A stretch of 64,000 bases of DNA, from the NCBI RefSeq assembly GCF_030282825.1, contig NZ_JASTZU010000031.1, positions 1-64,000 on the forward strand, written 5' to 3'. This DNA comes from Aquibacillus rhizosphaerae (GTDB taxonomy: Bacteria; Bacillota; Bacilli; Bacillales; Amphibacillaceae). Made by a program: the position numbers and the translations under genes. The notes below the pieces were generated by a model, which made no database searches, was not told where the DNA came from, and saw nothing but the letters and a program-made list of their open reading frames with translations. Shown piece by piece: positions 29,501 through 36,890 of the stretch. How positions within the stretch are numbered: position 1 is the stretch's first letter; each line of letters begins with the position of its first letter.

Positions 29501-29878
29501 TTCACTATAACTGCTGATGCCGAAGAAATAAGTGATTTTGGTGAAACTCCTGTCACGCTTACCTATACAGTGAATCCGAATAAGGTGACAAACTGGGAAG
29601 ATTTAACCGTAGTCTATATGGACGAAAATGGAGATCGAAAAGAAATGATTAGTCCAGTTTCTTATAATAAAAAGACTGGTGAAGTAATAGCTAACGTAAC
29701 ACATTTTAGTGCTTACGGTTTATTTGAAATAGCTAGTAAAGACATTGAGGAAGCTGGAGTGTTACCTGATACTGCAACAAACCTATTCAATTGGCTTGTA
29801 TTGGGTTCACTATTATTAGTTGCAGGTATCGCTATTTTTTATGTATCAAGAAAAAGGACCGAGCGCCCCTCTAATTAA
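23519..29878 (+). CDS. Sortase-anchored amylopullulanase (two GH13 catalytic domains)
   Basis: This 2119-residue secreted enzyme hydrolyses alpha-1,4 and alpha-1,6 bonds of starch and pullulan. A signal peptide (1-35) is followed by a CBM41-like domain (about 54-150). The first GH13 domain (about 355-800) has DVVLNHTG, Asp573 in FRVDT, Glu602 in GEAWG and Asp668 in GSHDED. Two further CBM41-like domains share AWLWND/LWNWGD and ENWPTGAT. A CBM48-like module precedes a type I pullulanase domain with YNWGYDP (1392), Asp1506 in GMRFDMMGD, Glu1535 in IGEGW and Asp1626 in AAHDN. A Glu/Pro linker and an HFSAYGLF domain follow, then LPDTA (Leu2082), a helix and SRKRTE. AAGGAGG precedes ATG 23519. Both catalytic sites look complete. 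Confidence 0.95.
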   Translation: MMRRSTKRKLSMFMIAIMFVSLWTPYLQVQQVIAADSSSTNEVNDSVTNDRTVRVTYIREDQTYDGWNIWAWNTGVKNDQLYFDSYEDGVAVANIAVAPETEQFGMLIRSTEDWETAEKEFAEDRIIQVNENDSLTKAYITSGEEEIRIIPDGSAPVIDQGNATFFYRDKELFKNDDMDSIEKIELKFNGETHEMTYEADSERFVYQYQNIPNGENAYTYLVTKDGETSEVNDPYNTIGGVSTIDFQKASLTVSGSVTPAAIDYNENAVLSVDVDGLSENLNVSKIIADTTALGGTDKLEIDPELNEVTIAVDDNVTAGTKRIPLTVVDSYGNYYEGTTQVDIKTRQSVGESDFDWDESIIYFMLTDRFFDGDSSNNDPYNLNYNTDLRGTYQGGDFKGITEKLDYLDNLGVNTIWISPIVENIKHDVGTDVDGQPYYANHGYWASNFGELNPHFGTMADFHALIDAAHDRDIKIMVDVVLNHTGYGLKDINSLPEGDRPAGYPTDAERSVFSDLLRQGSDVGTDEVVGELAGLPDLKTENAEVRKQIINWQTDWIDKATTANGNTIDYFRVDTVKHVEDTTWMAFKNALTEKMPEHKMIGEAWGANMNNDFGFLDSGMMDSLLDFGFKDIAHSFVDGDLTGANDDLAVRNGEIDNTATLGQFLGSHDEDGFLYSLGGDEGKLKLAASLQATAKGQPVIYYGEELGQSGANNYPYYDNRYDFAWDDVEGNDVLEHYTKILNFRGAHADVFAKGDRGFVGGSNNDEFLLFSRNYEAESIYVGLNVADEANDIKLIADSADAVITDHYSGQVYQASEAGEVSISIPANADGGTVLLTVEGGAITNAVSASEGDDGGGENGVNPVPDNNIRIHYNRTDDNYENFGAWLWNDVASPSANWPTGATMFEKTDSYGSYIDVPLAEGAKNIGFLVMDITKGDAGKDSGDKGFTIASPEVNEIWIKQGSDEVYPYEPVDLPENTVRVHYVRDQADYDSFGLWNWGDVVAPTENWPTGATDLSGVDQYGAYADIELTEEAKEIGFIVLDESKGDAGKDGGNKTFNLLDKYNRLWVRQGDDTVYVSPYWDVASGLTSGEVVAENTILLNFTMTEGLTEEGLLADLSIKDADESVVELESVEITGDKTVELKATFDLNKLPLSITYADRTVTANSGWRMLDEMYAYDGSDLGATYNNGGAILKLWAPKASQVVAKLYDKDDAATQIGSIPLTLGEQGIWSVEIDPSDLEDVSDLDGYYYQYEVTNDGVTKKVLDPYAKSMAAFTVDTTGEPGPDGDDVGKAAIIDLNGTDPEGFTHATIDGYEKREDAVIYEVHVRDFTSDPSIQGDLNARWGSYKGFIDKLDYIKSLGVTHVQLLPIMAWYYGDETNMNERELDYSAGGNEYNWGYDPHSYFSPDGAYSEDPTDAVLRVKETKELIDAIHEAGMGVVLDVVYTHMAQTSTLNDIVPNYYAFQDSAGNFLGGFGNNLATNHKMAEKLMIDSVKYWFDEYKIDGMRFDMMGDATYPSIQNAYDAAEAINPDVLFIGEGWRTFAGEEADPTLAGMGADQDWMDKTDDVGVFSDEIRNELKSGFGSEGEPRFLTGGARDIDTIFNNIKGQPSNTPADDPGDMVQYIAAHDNLPLYDVIAQSIKKDPAIPENDLEIHKRIRIGNSMILTSQGTAFIHAGQEYGRTKQWLDEGVPEQKYHELLDENGDPFENPYFIHDSYDSSDVINKFDWEKATNKEVYPVNTTTKAYTEGLIKLRKSTNAFRLGEKDLVDQNVSLLEFPEIDDSDLVIAYENVSTDDTGVYSVFINADNKARTLTLGDYDFSNSMVVVDSDEAGTKAVSEESGFTLTENSLTLDPLTTIVFKTIEEPNTEEPGEEKPEPEETETEEPGTEEPETEKPEKEKTNKENSKVDIIDKEADLVRNDTNKVYVYQKNTNLVMISKEVLANLEDDYSIEISDGKVKVKIPLTLLPKDKDVTFEFGKVTKIISKKNKDALSELIDFTITADAEEISDFGETPVTLTYTVNPNKVTNWEDLTVVYMDENGDRKEMISPVSYNKKTGEVIANVTHFSAYGLFEIASKDIEEAGVLPDTATNLFNWLVLGSLLLVAGIAIFYVSRKRTERPSN

Positions 29879-29942
29879 TAGTAAATACAACTAGTTAGTA
29901 TGATATAGAAGTTACTGCAAAATTGTAAAATTGTATTTCCAG

Positions 29943-29985
29943 AAGAACCTCCTAATTGGCAATTGCCGTAGGAGGTTTTCTTCGT
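29943..29985 (+). terminator. Rho-independent terminator after amylopullulanase
   Basis: AAGAACCTCCTA pairs with TAGGAGGTTTTCTT around an ATTGGCAATTGCCG loop, followed by T-rich sequence. Confidence 0.85.
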
Positions 29986-30145
29986 CACTAAGAAAACTGT
30001 AATACTGCACATGAACATCCACTCTTTTTTCTATAGTCAAGGTTATAAGAAGAAGCGTCTGTTTCTTAAAAATAATACACAAACCTTTTATGAATAATTG
30101 TAGTATGAATTTTATTATAAAATCTATGAATTTGCAGGTGATTCA

Positions 30146-30247
30146 GTGGAAACTACTCTTTTGATAAAAAATGCTAGAAATATAATTACCAAAGTAACTT
30201 ATCGAAAAAGTCGACCGAAAAAATCAATAATCAAAGAATGGAATTAG
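30146..30247 (+). CDS. Candidate 33-residue basic small protein
   Basis: GTG 30146 follows GCAGGTGATTCA, a plausible ribosome site. The frame gives METTLLIKNARNIITKVTYR and a Lys/Arg-rich end, then a stop at 30247. It is strongly basic, in contrast to the acidic proteins around it. No family is recognised. The rest of the 29879-30338 interval holds the upstream terminator and the stem at 30267, nothing else clear. Confidence 0.35.
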   Translation: METTLLIKNARNIITKVTYRKSRPKKSIIKEWN

Positions 30248-30266
30248 ATAGTTAAGATAACGTATT

Positions 30267-30318
30267 TGGGTGTCTGTGCCTGAAGAATCTAGAATGATCT
30301 TCTCTGGCCAGACACCCA
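30267..30318. terminator. Long inverted repeat, possible bidirectional terminator
   Basis: TGGGTGTCTG (30267-30276) and CAGACACCCA (30309-30318) form a perfect 10-bp outer stem with an inner GAAGA/TCTTC. It lies just downstream of the minus-strand DUF1292-like gene and of the small plus-strand frame. T-runs are weak on both sides. Confidence 0.5.
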
Positions 30319-30338
30319 TTTAATTTCTAAAAAGTATA

Positions 30339-30722
30339 TTAAAATCTCTTGAAAGCTAACTTTAAAGGACTTTTCTTACTCGTTTCTGGTTCCTTGTTAA
30401 TTTTAGAGAATATTTTATTAAATATATTCTCAATTTCAGGGTAATTAGCTTCCTCAACAGGGTTTACTTTTACTAAAGAGCCATTCTCAACGATGCCTTC
30501 CACGATGACGTATTGTTTGTCATCTTTGTCTTTACGCTCAAGTGCCAAAAATTGACGATGGTTCCTAACGAAATTACATACTACCATGTACTTTCCATAC
30601 GTATCCGGTTTGCTAGGATCCCCAACTGAAATGTTCACTGGTTCATCAAAAATCGGTCTATCTAATCCATTTCTTGTTCGTTTATAGTCGTTGAAATCAA
30701 TCACATTGGCTTTCTTTGACAT
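30339..30722 (-). CDS. DUF1292-like protein, paralogue 1
   Basis: This 127-residue cytosolic protein has an N-terminal signature FNDYKRTRNGLDRPIFDEP and then a beta-rich part (YMVVCNFVRNHRQFLALER, YVIVEGIVENGSLVKVNPV) followed by a helix, the pattern of DUF1292. A basic C-terminal tail (PLKLAFKRF) is extra. Ribosome site GAGGAGAG is well placed. A close paralogue lies at 37829-38155 with the same NGLD-x-PIFDEP and NGSLV/NQSLV motifs, so the pair arose by duplication. Function of DUF1292 proteins is unknown. Confidence 0.75.
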   Translation of the reverse strand: MSKKANVIDFNDYKRTRNGLDRPIFDEPVNISVGDPSKPDTYGKYMVVCNFVRNHRQFLALERKDKDDKQYVIVEGIVENGSLVKVNPVEEANYPEIENIFNKIFSKINKEPETSKKSPLKLAFKRF

Positions 30723-31026
30723 AGTAAACTCTCCTCGCTTTTTGGATTAGTCGTAATGAATATTGCGATCTAACAGAAGGTAATGAGAAGGCTTATGTTG
30801 ATTATACCACTTTAGCATTTAAAAAAGGATAGCCGTATGTTTGAATTTTTAGATAATGATTCCAATAGTACTATTTTATTTAAAATATCTGGCCTTAGGC
30901 AAATGAAAAATAGAGAGAAACTCTCTTGTAAGTTATATTTCCATCGTGTTTAATGACTGTTCCAATAGGGTATCTTTTTATAACAAATTATTTGAAACAA
31001 AATAATACATTTTTCGAGGTGGACAT
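30723..31026. other. Divergent intergenic region
   Basis: 304 bases between divergent genes. It must hold two promoters; I see only AT-rich sequence and no repeat, operator or RNA element that I can support. Confidence 0.4.
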
Positions 31027-31761
31027 ATGACAGTAAAAGAAAGTTACTTACTAACGAAAGAAGACATGGTTAATCCTGATATTGTCCCTGACTGGGTAAT
31101 TAGAGAATATAATACATTTCATAATGTCGTAACAGACAAAACGTTTCCATGTTATTTCGGAATGGGCGCGGAAAAGAAAGGGGAGTTACGGTATTCTTAT
31201 ATTTCACAAGATGATTGGTCACAACTCCCACAAACATTAAAGGAGTTTAATGGGCTATTTGATGAGTCTAAACCGTTTATCCGTCACGGCTTTTTCTTAT
31301 TTGTTGAGCCAGAACAAGAAGAAAAGTCACTCGAATATTATCGTGATTACTTTTGGAATATTCTACAATATCTACATGAACAGGACGATAAGCCATGGCC
31401 AGCTGACTATCCAAAAGATCCAGACCACCATCTCTGGGCATTTTCATTTGCAGAAGAACCTTACTTTGTGTTTGGTAATGCACCGGCGTATAAGCAAAGA
31501 AAAACAAGAGACCTTGGCAACAGCTTAGTATTAGGATTCCAACCAAGAAAGATTTTTGAAGGATTAGAAGGTACTTCAAAGGGAGGTAGCATGTCTCGTG
31601 AAAAGGTAAGGGAGCGCGTCGAGAAGTGGGACAACTTACCTAAGCATCCAAATATTAGTCATTACGGAGATTATGAGCATCGTGAATGGAAACAGTATTT
31701 CATTGGTGATGACGTGAAACCAATCGAAGGAAAATGTCCTTTTCATCATAAAGATAAGTAG
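31027..31761 (+). CDS. YqcI/YcgG family protein
   Basis: This 244-residue cytosolic protein matches the YqcI/YcgG family by its conserved blocks: FPCYFGMGAEKKGELRYSYI near residue 42, FVEPEQ, DPDHHLWAFSFAEEPYFVFGNAPAYKQRKTR near 130-165, LGFQPRKIFEGL, and a final HREWKQYFIGDD. The C-terminal CPFHH could bind a metal. Family members occur singly in Bacillus and Actinobacteria and lack a known activity. The start follows CGAGGTGGACAT. A terminator follows directly. Confidence 0.88.
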   Translation: MTVKESYLLTKEDMVNPDIVPDWVIREYNTFHNVVTDKTFPCYFGMGAEKKGELRYSYISQDDWSQLPQTLKEFNGLFDESKPFIRHGFFLFVEPEQEEKSLEYYRDYFWNILQYLHEQDDKPWPADYPKDPDHHLWAFSFAEEPYFVFGNAPAYKQRKTRDLGNSLVLGFQPRKIFEGLEGTSKGGSMSREKVRERVEKWDNLPKHPNISHYGDYEHREWKQYFIGDDVKPIEGKCPFHHKDK

Positions 31762-31765
31762 TGAG

Positions 31766-31793
31766 AAAAAGCAGCAGATGCGCTGCTTTTTTT
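31766..31793 (+). terminator. Rho-independent terminator after the YqcI gene
   Basis: AAAAAGCAGC and GCTGCTTTTTTT enclose a short AGATGC loop. Confidence 0.9.
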
Positions 31794-32155
31794 AGTGTGA
31801 GACTTGGACAAACTGTAAGTGGACAGGTGTTTGGGATTGATAGCACAAGAAATCAATTATATTTATTTCTGGGGTTTCCACTACACATGATAGGGAAACC
31901 TGACAATTGTTTAATGCAGCTTTTGTAGAGGAACTTCTGTGGGAAGTTGACTAGTCAATGAGAATTTTTTCGGAAATTATTAGGAAAATGTATGATGAGT
32001 GTTGTTCAATGTATGAGCAACCAATACTAGTTATTGGTGAAACAAATGTTTCGGGGATACATATATATCACAAATTATAGAAACATATAAATAGCTGGGA
32101 GTGGGCTTCATGATTATCCATGTATCGGAAATAGGTGAAGGGGAGATTAACAGTG
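31794..32155. other. Intergenic leader of the PsiE-like gene
   Basis: About 360 bases without a supported gene. I see no operator, repeat or structured RNA, only AT-rich sequence that must include the promoter of the next gene. Confidence 0.4.
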
Positions 32156-32602
32156 ATGAGTAACTTCAAATATTTAATGAATATGGCTCCAAAGGTGTTT
32201 CAAACTATTTTAAATGTTTCTCTTATTTACTTAGCGGGCATTATCTCATTTTTATTAATACAGGAATTGGTTATTTTTTCTATGATACTGTTTTCGGAAA
32301 GTGCAAATGATTATAAGGAATTCCTTGCTAGAATTCTTATTTTGTTTTTATATTTTGAATTTATAGCCATGATTGTAAAATACTTTAAAGAGGATTATCA
32401 CTTTCCACTGAGGTACTTTATGTATATTGGAATTACTGCAATGGTTAGGTTAATTATAGTTGACTATGATAATCCACTAGATACACTATTGTATTCACTT
32501 GTGATTTTAGTGCTCATCATTGGTTATTTTATTATGAATATCACACCTCTTGAAAGACCTGAAATTAAAGGTTTAGTAAAAGAAAAGAAAGAAGAAAATT
32601 AA
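32156..32602 (+). CDS. psiE: PsiE-like phosphate-starvation membrane protein
   Basis: This 148-residue inner membrane protein has four membrane helices, with EFIAMIVKYFKEDYHFPLRYF and YIGITAMVRLIIVDYD in the middle, the signature of the PsiE family. In E. coli psiE is induced by phosphate starvation; its activity is unknown. I chose ATG 32156 since AAGGGGAG sits about ten bases before it; GTG 32135 overlaps no good site. A Lys/Glu-rich tail is cytosolic. No Pho box can be recognised upstream. Confidence 0.88.
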   Translation: MSNFKYLMNMAPKVFQTILNVSLIYLAGIISFLLIQELVIFSMILFSESANDYKEFLARILILFLYFEFIAMIVKYFKEDYHFPLRYFMYIGITAMVRLIIVDYDNPLDTLLYSLVILVLIIGYFIMNITPLERPEIKGLVKEKKEEN

Positions 32603-32685
32603 TTGTGAAAAGGTTAGTTAGGATATAGCACCTATTGCATCTACGAACATAATTAACTACATTATCCTAAAATGACTTAGGTTAG

Positions 32686-32710
32686 GAAGCAAGAACCGTC
32701 CCCTTGCTTC
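32686..32710 (-). repeat. Dispersed GGGGACGGTTC hairpin, copy 1
   Basis: Read on the minus strand, GAAGCAAG-GGGACGGTT-CTTGCTTC is a perfect 8-bp stem with a conserved GGGACGGTT loop. It overlaps the stop of the MFS gene and may act as its terminator. Related hairpins lie at 34445, 45563 and 46121. Confidence 0.8.
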
Positions 32711-33890
32711 ATTCATACCGTTTAAACTTAGTCATTGAAATAATCCCGAGTATGGGACCTATGGCTAGGGCGGCAAAGGTCCATTCCCATCCAACAAAGT
32801 TTTGCAAAACTGATATGAGGTTGATGGAGAAGATAGTGATGAGAAAGCCAACACACATTTGGAAGGTTAATGCTGTTCCAAGGTATTCAACATCTGCAAA
32901 ATCTGAAACGGCTGCTGAAAATTGTGCGGAATCAGATATAACAAATATCCCCCAAATAATCGATAGCGTAAAGGTTAACCAAACAGAATGACCGAACGTA
33001 AAGCCAATCAATATGGAGGAAGCCGCACTGATAGCCATAGAAACAATCGTTAATCGTGCTCTTCCAATTCTATCCGCAAGCAATCCTCCAACAATACAAC
33101 CAATCGCACCCGCAATTCCAATCGAAATAAAAGAAGTTAGCCGCATGAATCCTGAAGAAAGTCCAGGAGAGTGGCTTTCGAAACTAGCTGCTAGAAAGAG
33201 AGGGAGCCATGTCCACATCGCATATAGTTCCCACATGTGTCCAAAGTATCCATAGTTTGCTAGCATAACTGGTTTATTTGATGTTACTTTTTTTAATAGT
33301 TTAAAAGAAAAGGTAGATTGATTTGCTGTACCAGGTGCATCTGTTAGTAAGCCATTTACAATGGCAGCTGCCATTAAAGCTAAAATAGAACTTGTAATGA
33401 TGATTAGTTGCCAATTTACAGACGCAAAAAAAATCATAACAACATGTGGTAAGGATGACCCGATCGTTAATGCCGCAATCAAGATACCAATCGCAAGTCC
33501 ACGTTTTGTTGGAAACCATTGCGATAGCATTTTTACAGCTACCGGATAGACACCAGCAAGTATTACGCCTGTTAGAATTCTTAGTATTATACCTACTAAG
33601 GCAACATCAACAAAGATGAGAAGTCCATTTAAAATTGCTCCAGTTAACGCTGACAGAGCAAATATTTTTCTAGCGTTATATCGATCTGCTAGACCGAAAT
33701 AGGAACTGATTAATGCGCCAAAAACAAACCCGATAGGAACAGCTACAGATAGCCATGCTTCCGATTTTGAATTTAGGCCCCAATTGTTAGATAGTTCTGG
33801 TGCAATAACCGTCGCACTAAACCATAGGCTTAATGCGAATAATTCTGAAAGTCCAATCCATAGTAATGCTTTCCAAGCCCCTGGATTCAT
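32709..33890 (-). CDS. MFS transporter
   Basis: This 393-residue permease has 12 membrane helices and the major facilitator signature between helices 2 and 3 (GLADRYNARK) and again between 8 and 9 (GGLLADRIGRARL). The N-terminal part (LLWIGLSELFALSLWFSATVIAPEL) resembles carriers of the nitrate/cyanate and related anion porter groups annotated in Bacillus, but substrate cannot be read. The start follows AAGGGTGATACAAC. The stop lies inside a dispersed hairpin. No partner gene is adjacent. Confidence 0.85.
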   Translation of the reverse strand: MNPGAWKALLWIGLSELFALSLWFSATVIAPELSNNWGLNSKSEAWLSVAVPIGFVFGALISSYFGLADRYNARKIFALSALTGAILNGLLIFVDVALVGIILRILTGVILAGVYPVAVKMLSQWFPTKRGLAIGILIAALTIGSSLPHVVMIFFASVNWQLIIITSSILALMAAAIVNGLLTDAPGTANQSTFSFKLLKKVTSNKPVMLANYGYFGHMWELYAMWTWLPLFLAASFESHSPGLSSGFMRLTSFISIGIAGAIGCIVGGLLADRIGRARLTIVSMAISAASSILIGFTFGHSVWLTFTLSIIWGIFVISDSAQFSAAVSDFADVEYLGTALTFQMCVGFLITIFSINLISVLQNFVGWEWTFAALAIGPILGIISMTKFKRYE

Positions 33891-34130
33891 TGTTGTATCA
33901 CCCTTATAGAAATCGGTATTGTTTGTATAACTTAAAAAATATCCATATACAGCCAGAGGTTAGAAAAGGTTTTAGTAAGTCTCTTATTATTCTAAAGCAT
34001 AGTATAATTTTGTTTATAAGTGTAGTCAACTGTAACTGACACGGGGATTAATGTTGAAACAAGTGCATAATACTTTATCTTTTTAGCAAAAATGGCAATA
34101 ATGGTTCTATTATGAAGTGAGGTGTTAAAA

Positions 34131-34439
34131 ATGAAATGCAAAATAAATAGAAATGCAGCAAAGGTTCTAAAAGGTTGGCTTGAAAGTGACGGGGTAGAGG
34201 GTAAAATGGTTCGTGTCTACGTCACAGAAATGCATGGAAATCATGCTCACTATGATGTGATGTTAGATGAACCGACAGAACACGATGAAATTGTTAAGAC
34301 AGACAAAGATATTGACGTGTTGTTAGATAAAAGAGAAGATTTCCTTGATGGCGTTTGGGTCCAATATTTTTATATTCCTGAAGAAGGATTTATGATTAGT
34401 AATTCTTCTAAAGGACATCCACCACATCATCACCATTAA
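34131..34439 (+). CDS. HesB/IscA-like protein with terminal His cluster
   Basis: This 102-residue protein resembles HesB-like proteins (YneR type): a conserved MVRVYVTEMHGNHAHYDVMLDEP region followed by DVLLDKREDFLDGVWVQYF. The three cysteines that bind iron or clusters in IscA are missing; only Cys3 is present. The C-terminus ends GHPPHHHH, a natural metal-binding tail. ATG 34131 follows GTGAGGTGTTAAAA. Metal handling is plausible but a true Fe-S carrier role is doubtful without the cysteines. Confidence 0.75.
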   Translation: MKCKINRNAAKVLKGWLESDGVEGKMVRVYVTEMHGNHAHYDVMLDEPTEHDEIVKTDKDIDVLLDKREDFLDGVWVQYFYIPEEGFMISNSSKGHPPHHHH

Positions 34440-34444
34440 CAAAA

Positions 34445-34475
34445 AAGCAAGGGGACGGCAATCATCTCCTTGCTT
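34445..34475. repeat. Dispersed GGGGACGG hairpin, copy 2
   Basis: AAGCAAGG (34445-34452) and CCTTGCTT (34468-34475) flank GGACGGCAATCATCT. It lies between two converging genes and probably terminates both. Confidence 0.8.
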
Positions 34476-36258
34476 ATCTTAGATCAAACATAGCAACTGT
34501 AGAAGTGGGGTCTTGAAGTAATGGATAGTTTCCACTTGCCAATAGAGTCGGCGGGATGTTTGGACATGCTTCAACAAACTTGTTTTCTTGACGGAGGATC
34601 ATCGCATATTGCATTTGTTTGTGAATTTCTTTAGGTGTGTTTCCGAGAGGATATTGTTTTTTCTTTAGTGATCTTTTTGCTAGCTTAATTGCCTGAGGTA
34701 ATGGAGAGCTATCTAAATACCAGCTAGTGGTTGGAACGATCATCGACATGAAACCAGCTATTAGGATGAATAGAATAAATAGCATGGTTGCTATTGTCAT
34801 TGGTTGAAAAAAAATCAATACGAGTGTAGCACTAAAAAAAGTAAACATAACTGGTTTTTCATATTTATAAAACACGGCAACACACCCGAAAATAGTAAAA
34901 ACGCTCATAACAATGTATTGGATTTCACGGGTCCAAACATTATTGAATACAAAGTAAATTAACATTCCAAGTGTCGCGAATATGAGAAAGAAAGATAATA
35001 AATAGTAGGGAATATAAGGTTTTCTAACCTTTTTAAATGAAGATTTTTCATAGACAAGTTGACGCCATTTAAGGAAATTCTGTTTGAATATATGGTTGGC
35101 TTTCCATTTTTCTGAGCGGCTTTGAAATTGTCCTTCACAATGTACAATCGATTCGAGCAAAAAGTAAAAACCTTGTTCATCCTTCTCTTTAAATAACCAT
35201 TCTTTTATAAATTGATCGCTCTTTTCTAGCTTTGCTGGTGGTCTTTTCCATGTGAAGCGGAACGTTTCCCCTGCATTAATCCTTGACGGCACTTCCTTGA
35301 TTGAAATTAAACCGCGATGCTGTAAAGAAAAGAGACTTGTGATGATGTCTTCTTCATACAACTTCGCATCATTGCCAACAAAGCTTACAAGTAAAGGATC
35401 TGTCTTTTCCATAAATGAGAGTAGAGCTTTTTTATCCACTGCTCGCTTGCTTCGGTTAGGGTGAAAATAAATCAACCCAGCTCCAAGCCCTATTGTCATT
35501 AAGATAGCCATGACTAAAAAAGGAACTTTACTATTGTAGTTATCGTCTAGGTTGTTATAACGCCACTGTAGGGAGCTTTCTGAAACAATCAGTTTTTCTT
35601 TTGCTTTTTTCTCTTTATCAACTGGCCGATTAGTTAATTCTTCTGCTGGAAAAAGTAGTCTGAAGTTATGAGACTCTGTTGTGGAAGCAACATTATAGTG
35701 ATAATGGATGGCGCCATCAACTTTTTGAATACTTGGTTGTTTTTTGGAATGGAAAAAGAAAAAGGTTGCCTCTGATATTTCATTAGAAGGTGTATAAAGC
35801 TTCATTGTAAGATTGTGTAAATCCTTTGGGTTACTATTTTCAAAAAAAGAATAGTTTAAATCTGCGACGTCATTATACTTAGTAATCGCACCATCAATTT
35901 CATAACTGTAGACGACTTTCTTTGGTTCATTTTCAGCAGAAAGGTTAATGTAATATTGATTGTGTGCCTTTGTTACATTTAATGGTTTTAATTTATCAGA
36001 GCCTAATACTATATTATCTAACTCGCTCGCATCATAGGCTGTGAAGTTTTTTATTTTTGAATTCCTTGAATGTGTGATTCTTTGATGAACACCATTAAAA
36101 GTGTAGTTGTAAATTTCTTGAACTTTAATTATTCCTTCTGCGTCAATTCTAGCCTCGATATCAACATGATCCATAGTGAAAGAGCCTTCTTTATTTGAAC
36201 AGCTAACCAAAACAAAAACAGTTAGAAGCAAAAATAAAACTCCAACTATTTTATTCAA
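34474..36258 (-). CDS. DUF2207 membrane protein
   Basis: This 594-residue protein starts with MNKIVGVLFLLLTVFVLVSC, a signal sequence with a possible lipobox VSCS. The extracellular part (about 25-235) has the DUF2207 beta-sandwich pattern (DHVDIEARIDAEGIIKVQE, YNYTFNGVHQRI). One membrane helix near 240-265 is followed by a cytosolic winged part and three to four further helices near 420-510. The TTG start follows AAGGGTGATAAAAA. Such proteins are widespread envelope proteins of unknown role. It converges on the HesB-like gene. Confidence 0.88.
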   Translation of the reverse strand: MNKIVGVLFLLLTVFVLVSCSNKEGSFTMDHVDIEARIDAEGIIKVQEIYNYTFNGVHQRITHSRNSKIKNFTAYDASELDNIVLGSDKLKPLNVTKAHNQYYINLSAENEPKKVVYSYEIDGAITKYNDVADLNYSFFENSNPKDLHNLTMKLYTPSNEISEATFFFFHSKKQPSIQKVDGAIHYHYNVASTTESHNFRLLFPAEELTNRPVDKEKKAKEKLIVSESSLQWRYNNLDDNYNSKVPFLVMAILMTIGLGAGLIYFHPNRSKRAVDKKALLSFMEKTDPLLVSFVGNDAKLYEEDIITSLFSLQHRGLISIKEVPSRINAGETFRFTWKRPPAKLEKSDQFIKEWLFKEKDEQGFYFLLESIVHCEGQFQSRSEKWKANHIFKQNFLKWRQLVYEKSSFKKVRKPYIPYYLLSFFLIFATLGMLIYFVFNNVWTREIQYIVMSVFTIFGCVAVFYKYEKPVMFTFFSATLVLIFFQPMTIATMLFILFILIAGFMSMIVPTTSWYLDSSPLPQAIKLAKRSLKKKQYPLGNTPKEIHKQMQYAMILRQENKFVEACPNIPPTLLASGNYPLLQDPTSTVAMFDLR

Positions 36259-36432
36259 TTTTTATCACCCTTTTCGGTCCCTTATGAATGGATTGAGGAC
36301 TTGTACTAATCCTTTTCTTTTATAATTATGATTAAAGAAGGGTTATCATGTGTTATTTCTTTCATCTTTACAGTAATATCCAAACGTAATCGTACGTAAG
36401 ATTACTAGTAAGCGAAAGGGTGGATGAATGAT

Positions 36433-36675
36433 ATGAAAAATGCAGGGTTAGCTGCGGTATTATCTTTTCTAATATGTGGGCTTGGTCAAATTTATAATGG
36501 TCAGATTGGTAAAGGGATTGGATTTATCGTAGTCTACGCGATTTCTTGGGCGTTAATGGTAGTCCTAATTGGGTTTATCACAACGCCAATTCTATGGATT
36601 TGGGGGATGATTGATGCGTATAAAGTAGCTGAAAAGATTAATCAACAACAACGTGTGACTTCTACATCTGTTTGA
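36433..36675 (+). CDS. TM2 domain membrane protein
   Basis: This 80-residue protein has the TM2 layout: two membrane helices joined by a short turn, with GLGQIYNGQIGKGIGF in the first half and WGMIDAYKVAEKIN at the end of the second helix. I chose ATG 36433 because GGGTGG lies ten bases upstream; ATG 36424 is adjacent to that site. TM2 proteins are small membrane proteins without a defined biochemical role in bacteria. Confidence 0.9.
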   Translation: MKNAGLAAVLSFLICGLGQIYNGQIGKGIGFIVVYAISWALMVVLIGFITTPILWIWGMIDAYKVAEKINQQQRVTSTSV

Positions 36676-36837
36676 TTCAGAGCTTGTTAAAAAGCTTTAG
36701 TTGTTTAAGTTAATGGATGCTATTTAAATGTCATAGCAATGGAAGGTAATATCTGCGAAGATGTTAACCGTTATTTAAGTTATTTTTTGGTTAGCACTAC
36801 TATAGGATTTCAGGTGCATTAATTTTCATTATCAATA

Positions 36838-36876
36838 TAAAAAAGGAGTGGATGTCCTGTGACATTCACTCCTTTT
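36838..36876 (-). terminator. Rho-independent terminator of the SurA-N lipoprotein gene
   Basis: AAAAGGAGTGGATGTC and GACATTCACTCCTTTT pair with one mismatch. Read on the minus strand a run of six T follows. Confidence 0.88.
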
Positions 36877-36890
36877 AAACAATCTTTAAA

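Noticed and set aside
32704-32991. Plus-strand frame of 95 residues opposite the MFS gene
   Set aside because: Shadow of the permease codons, no ribosome site and no recognisable protein features.
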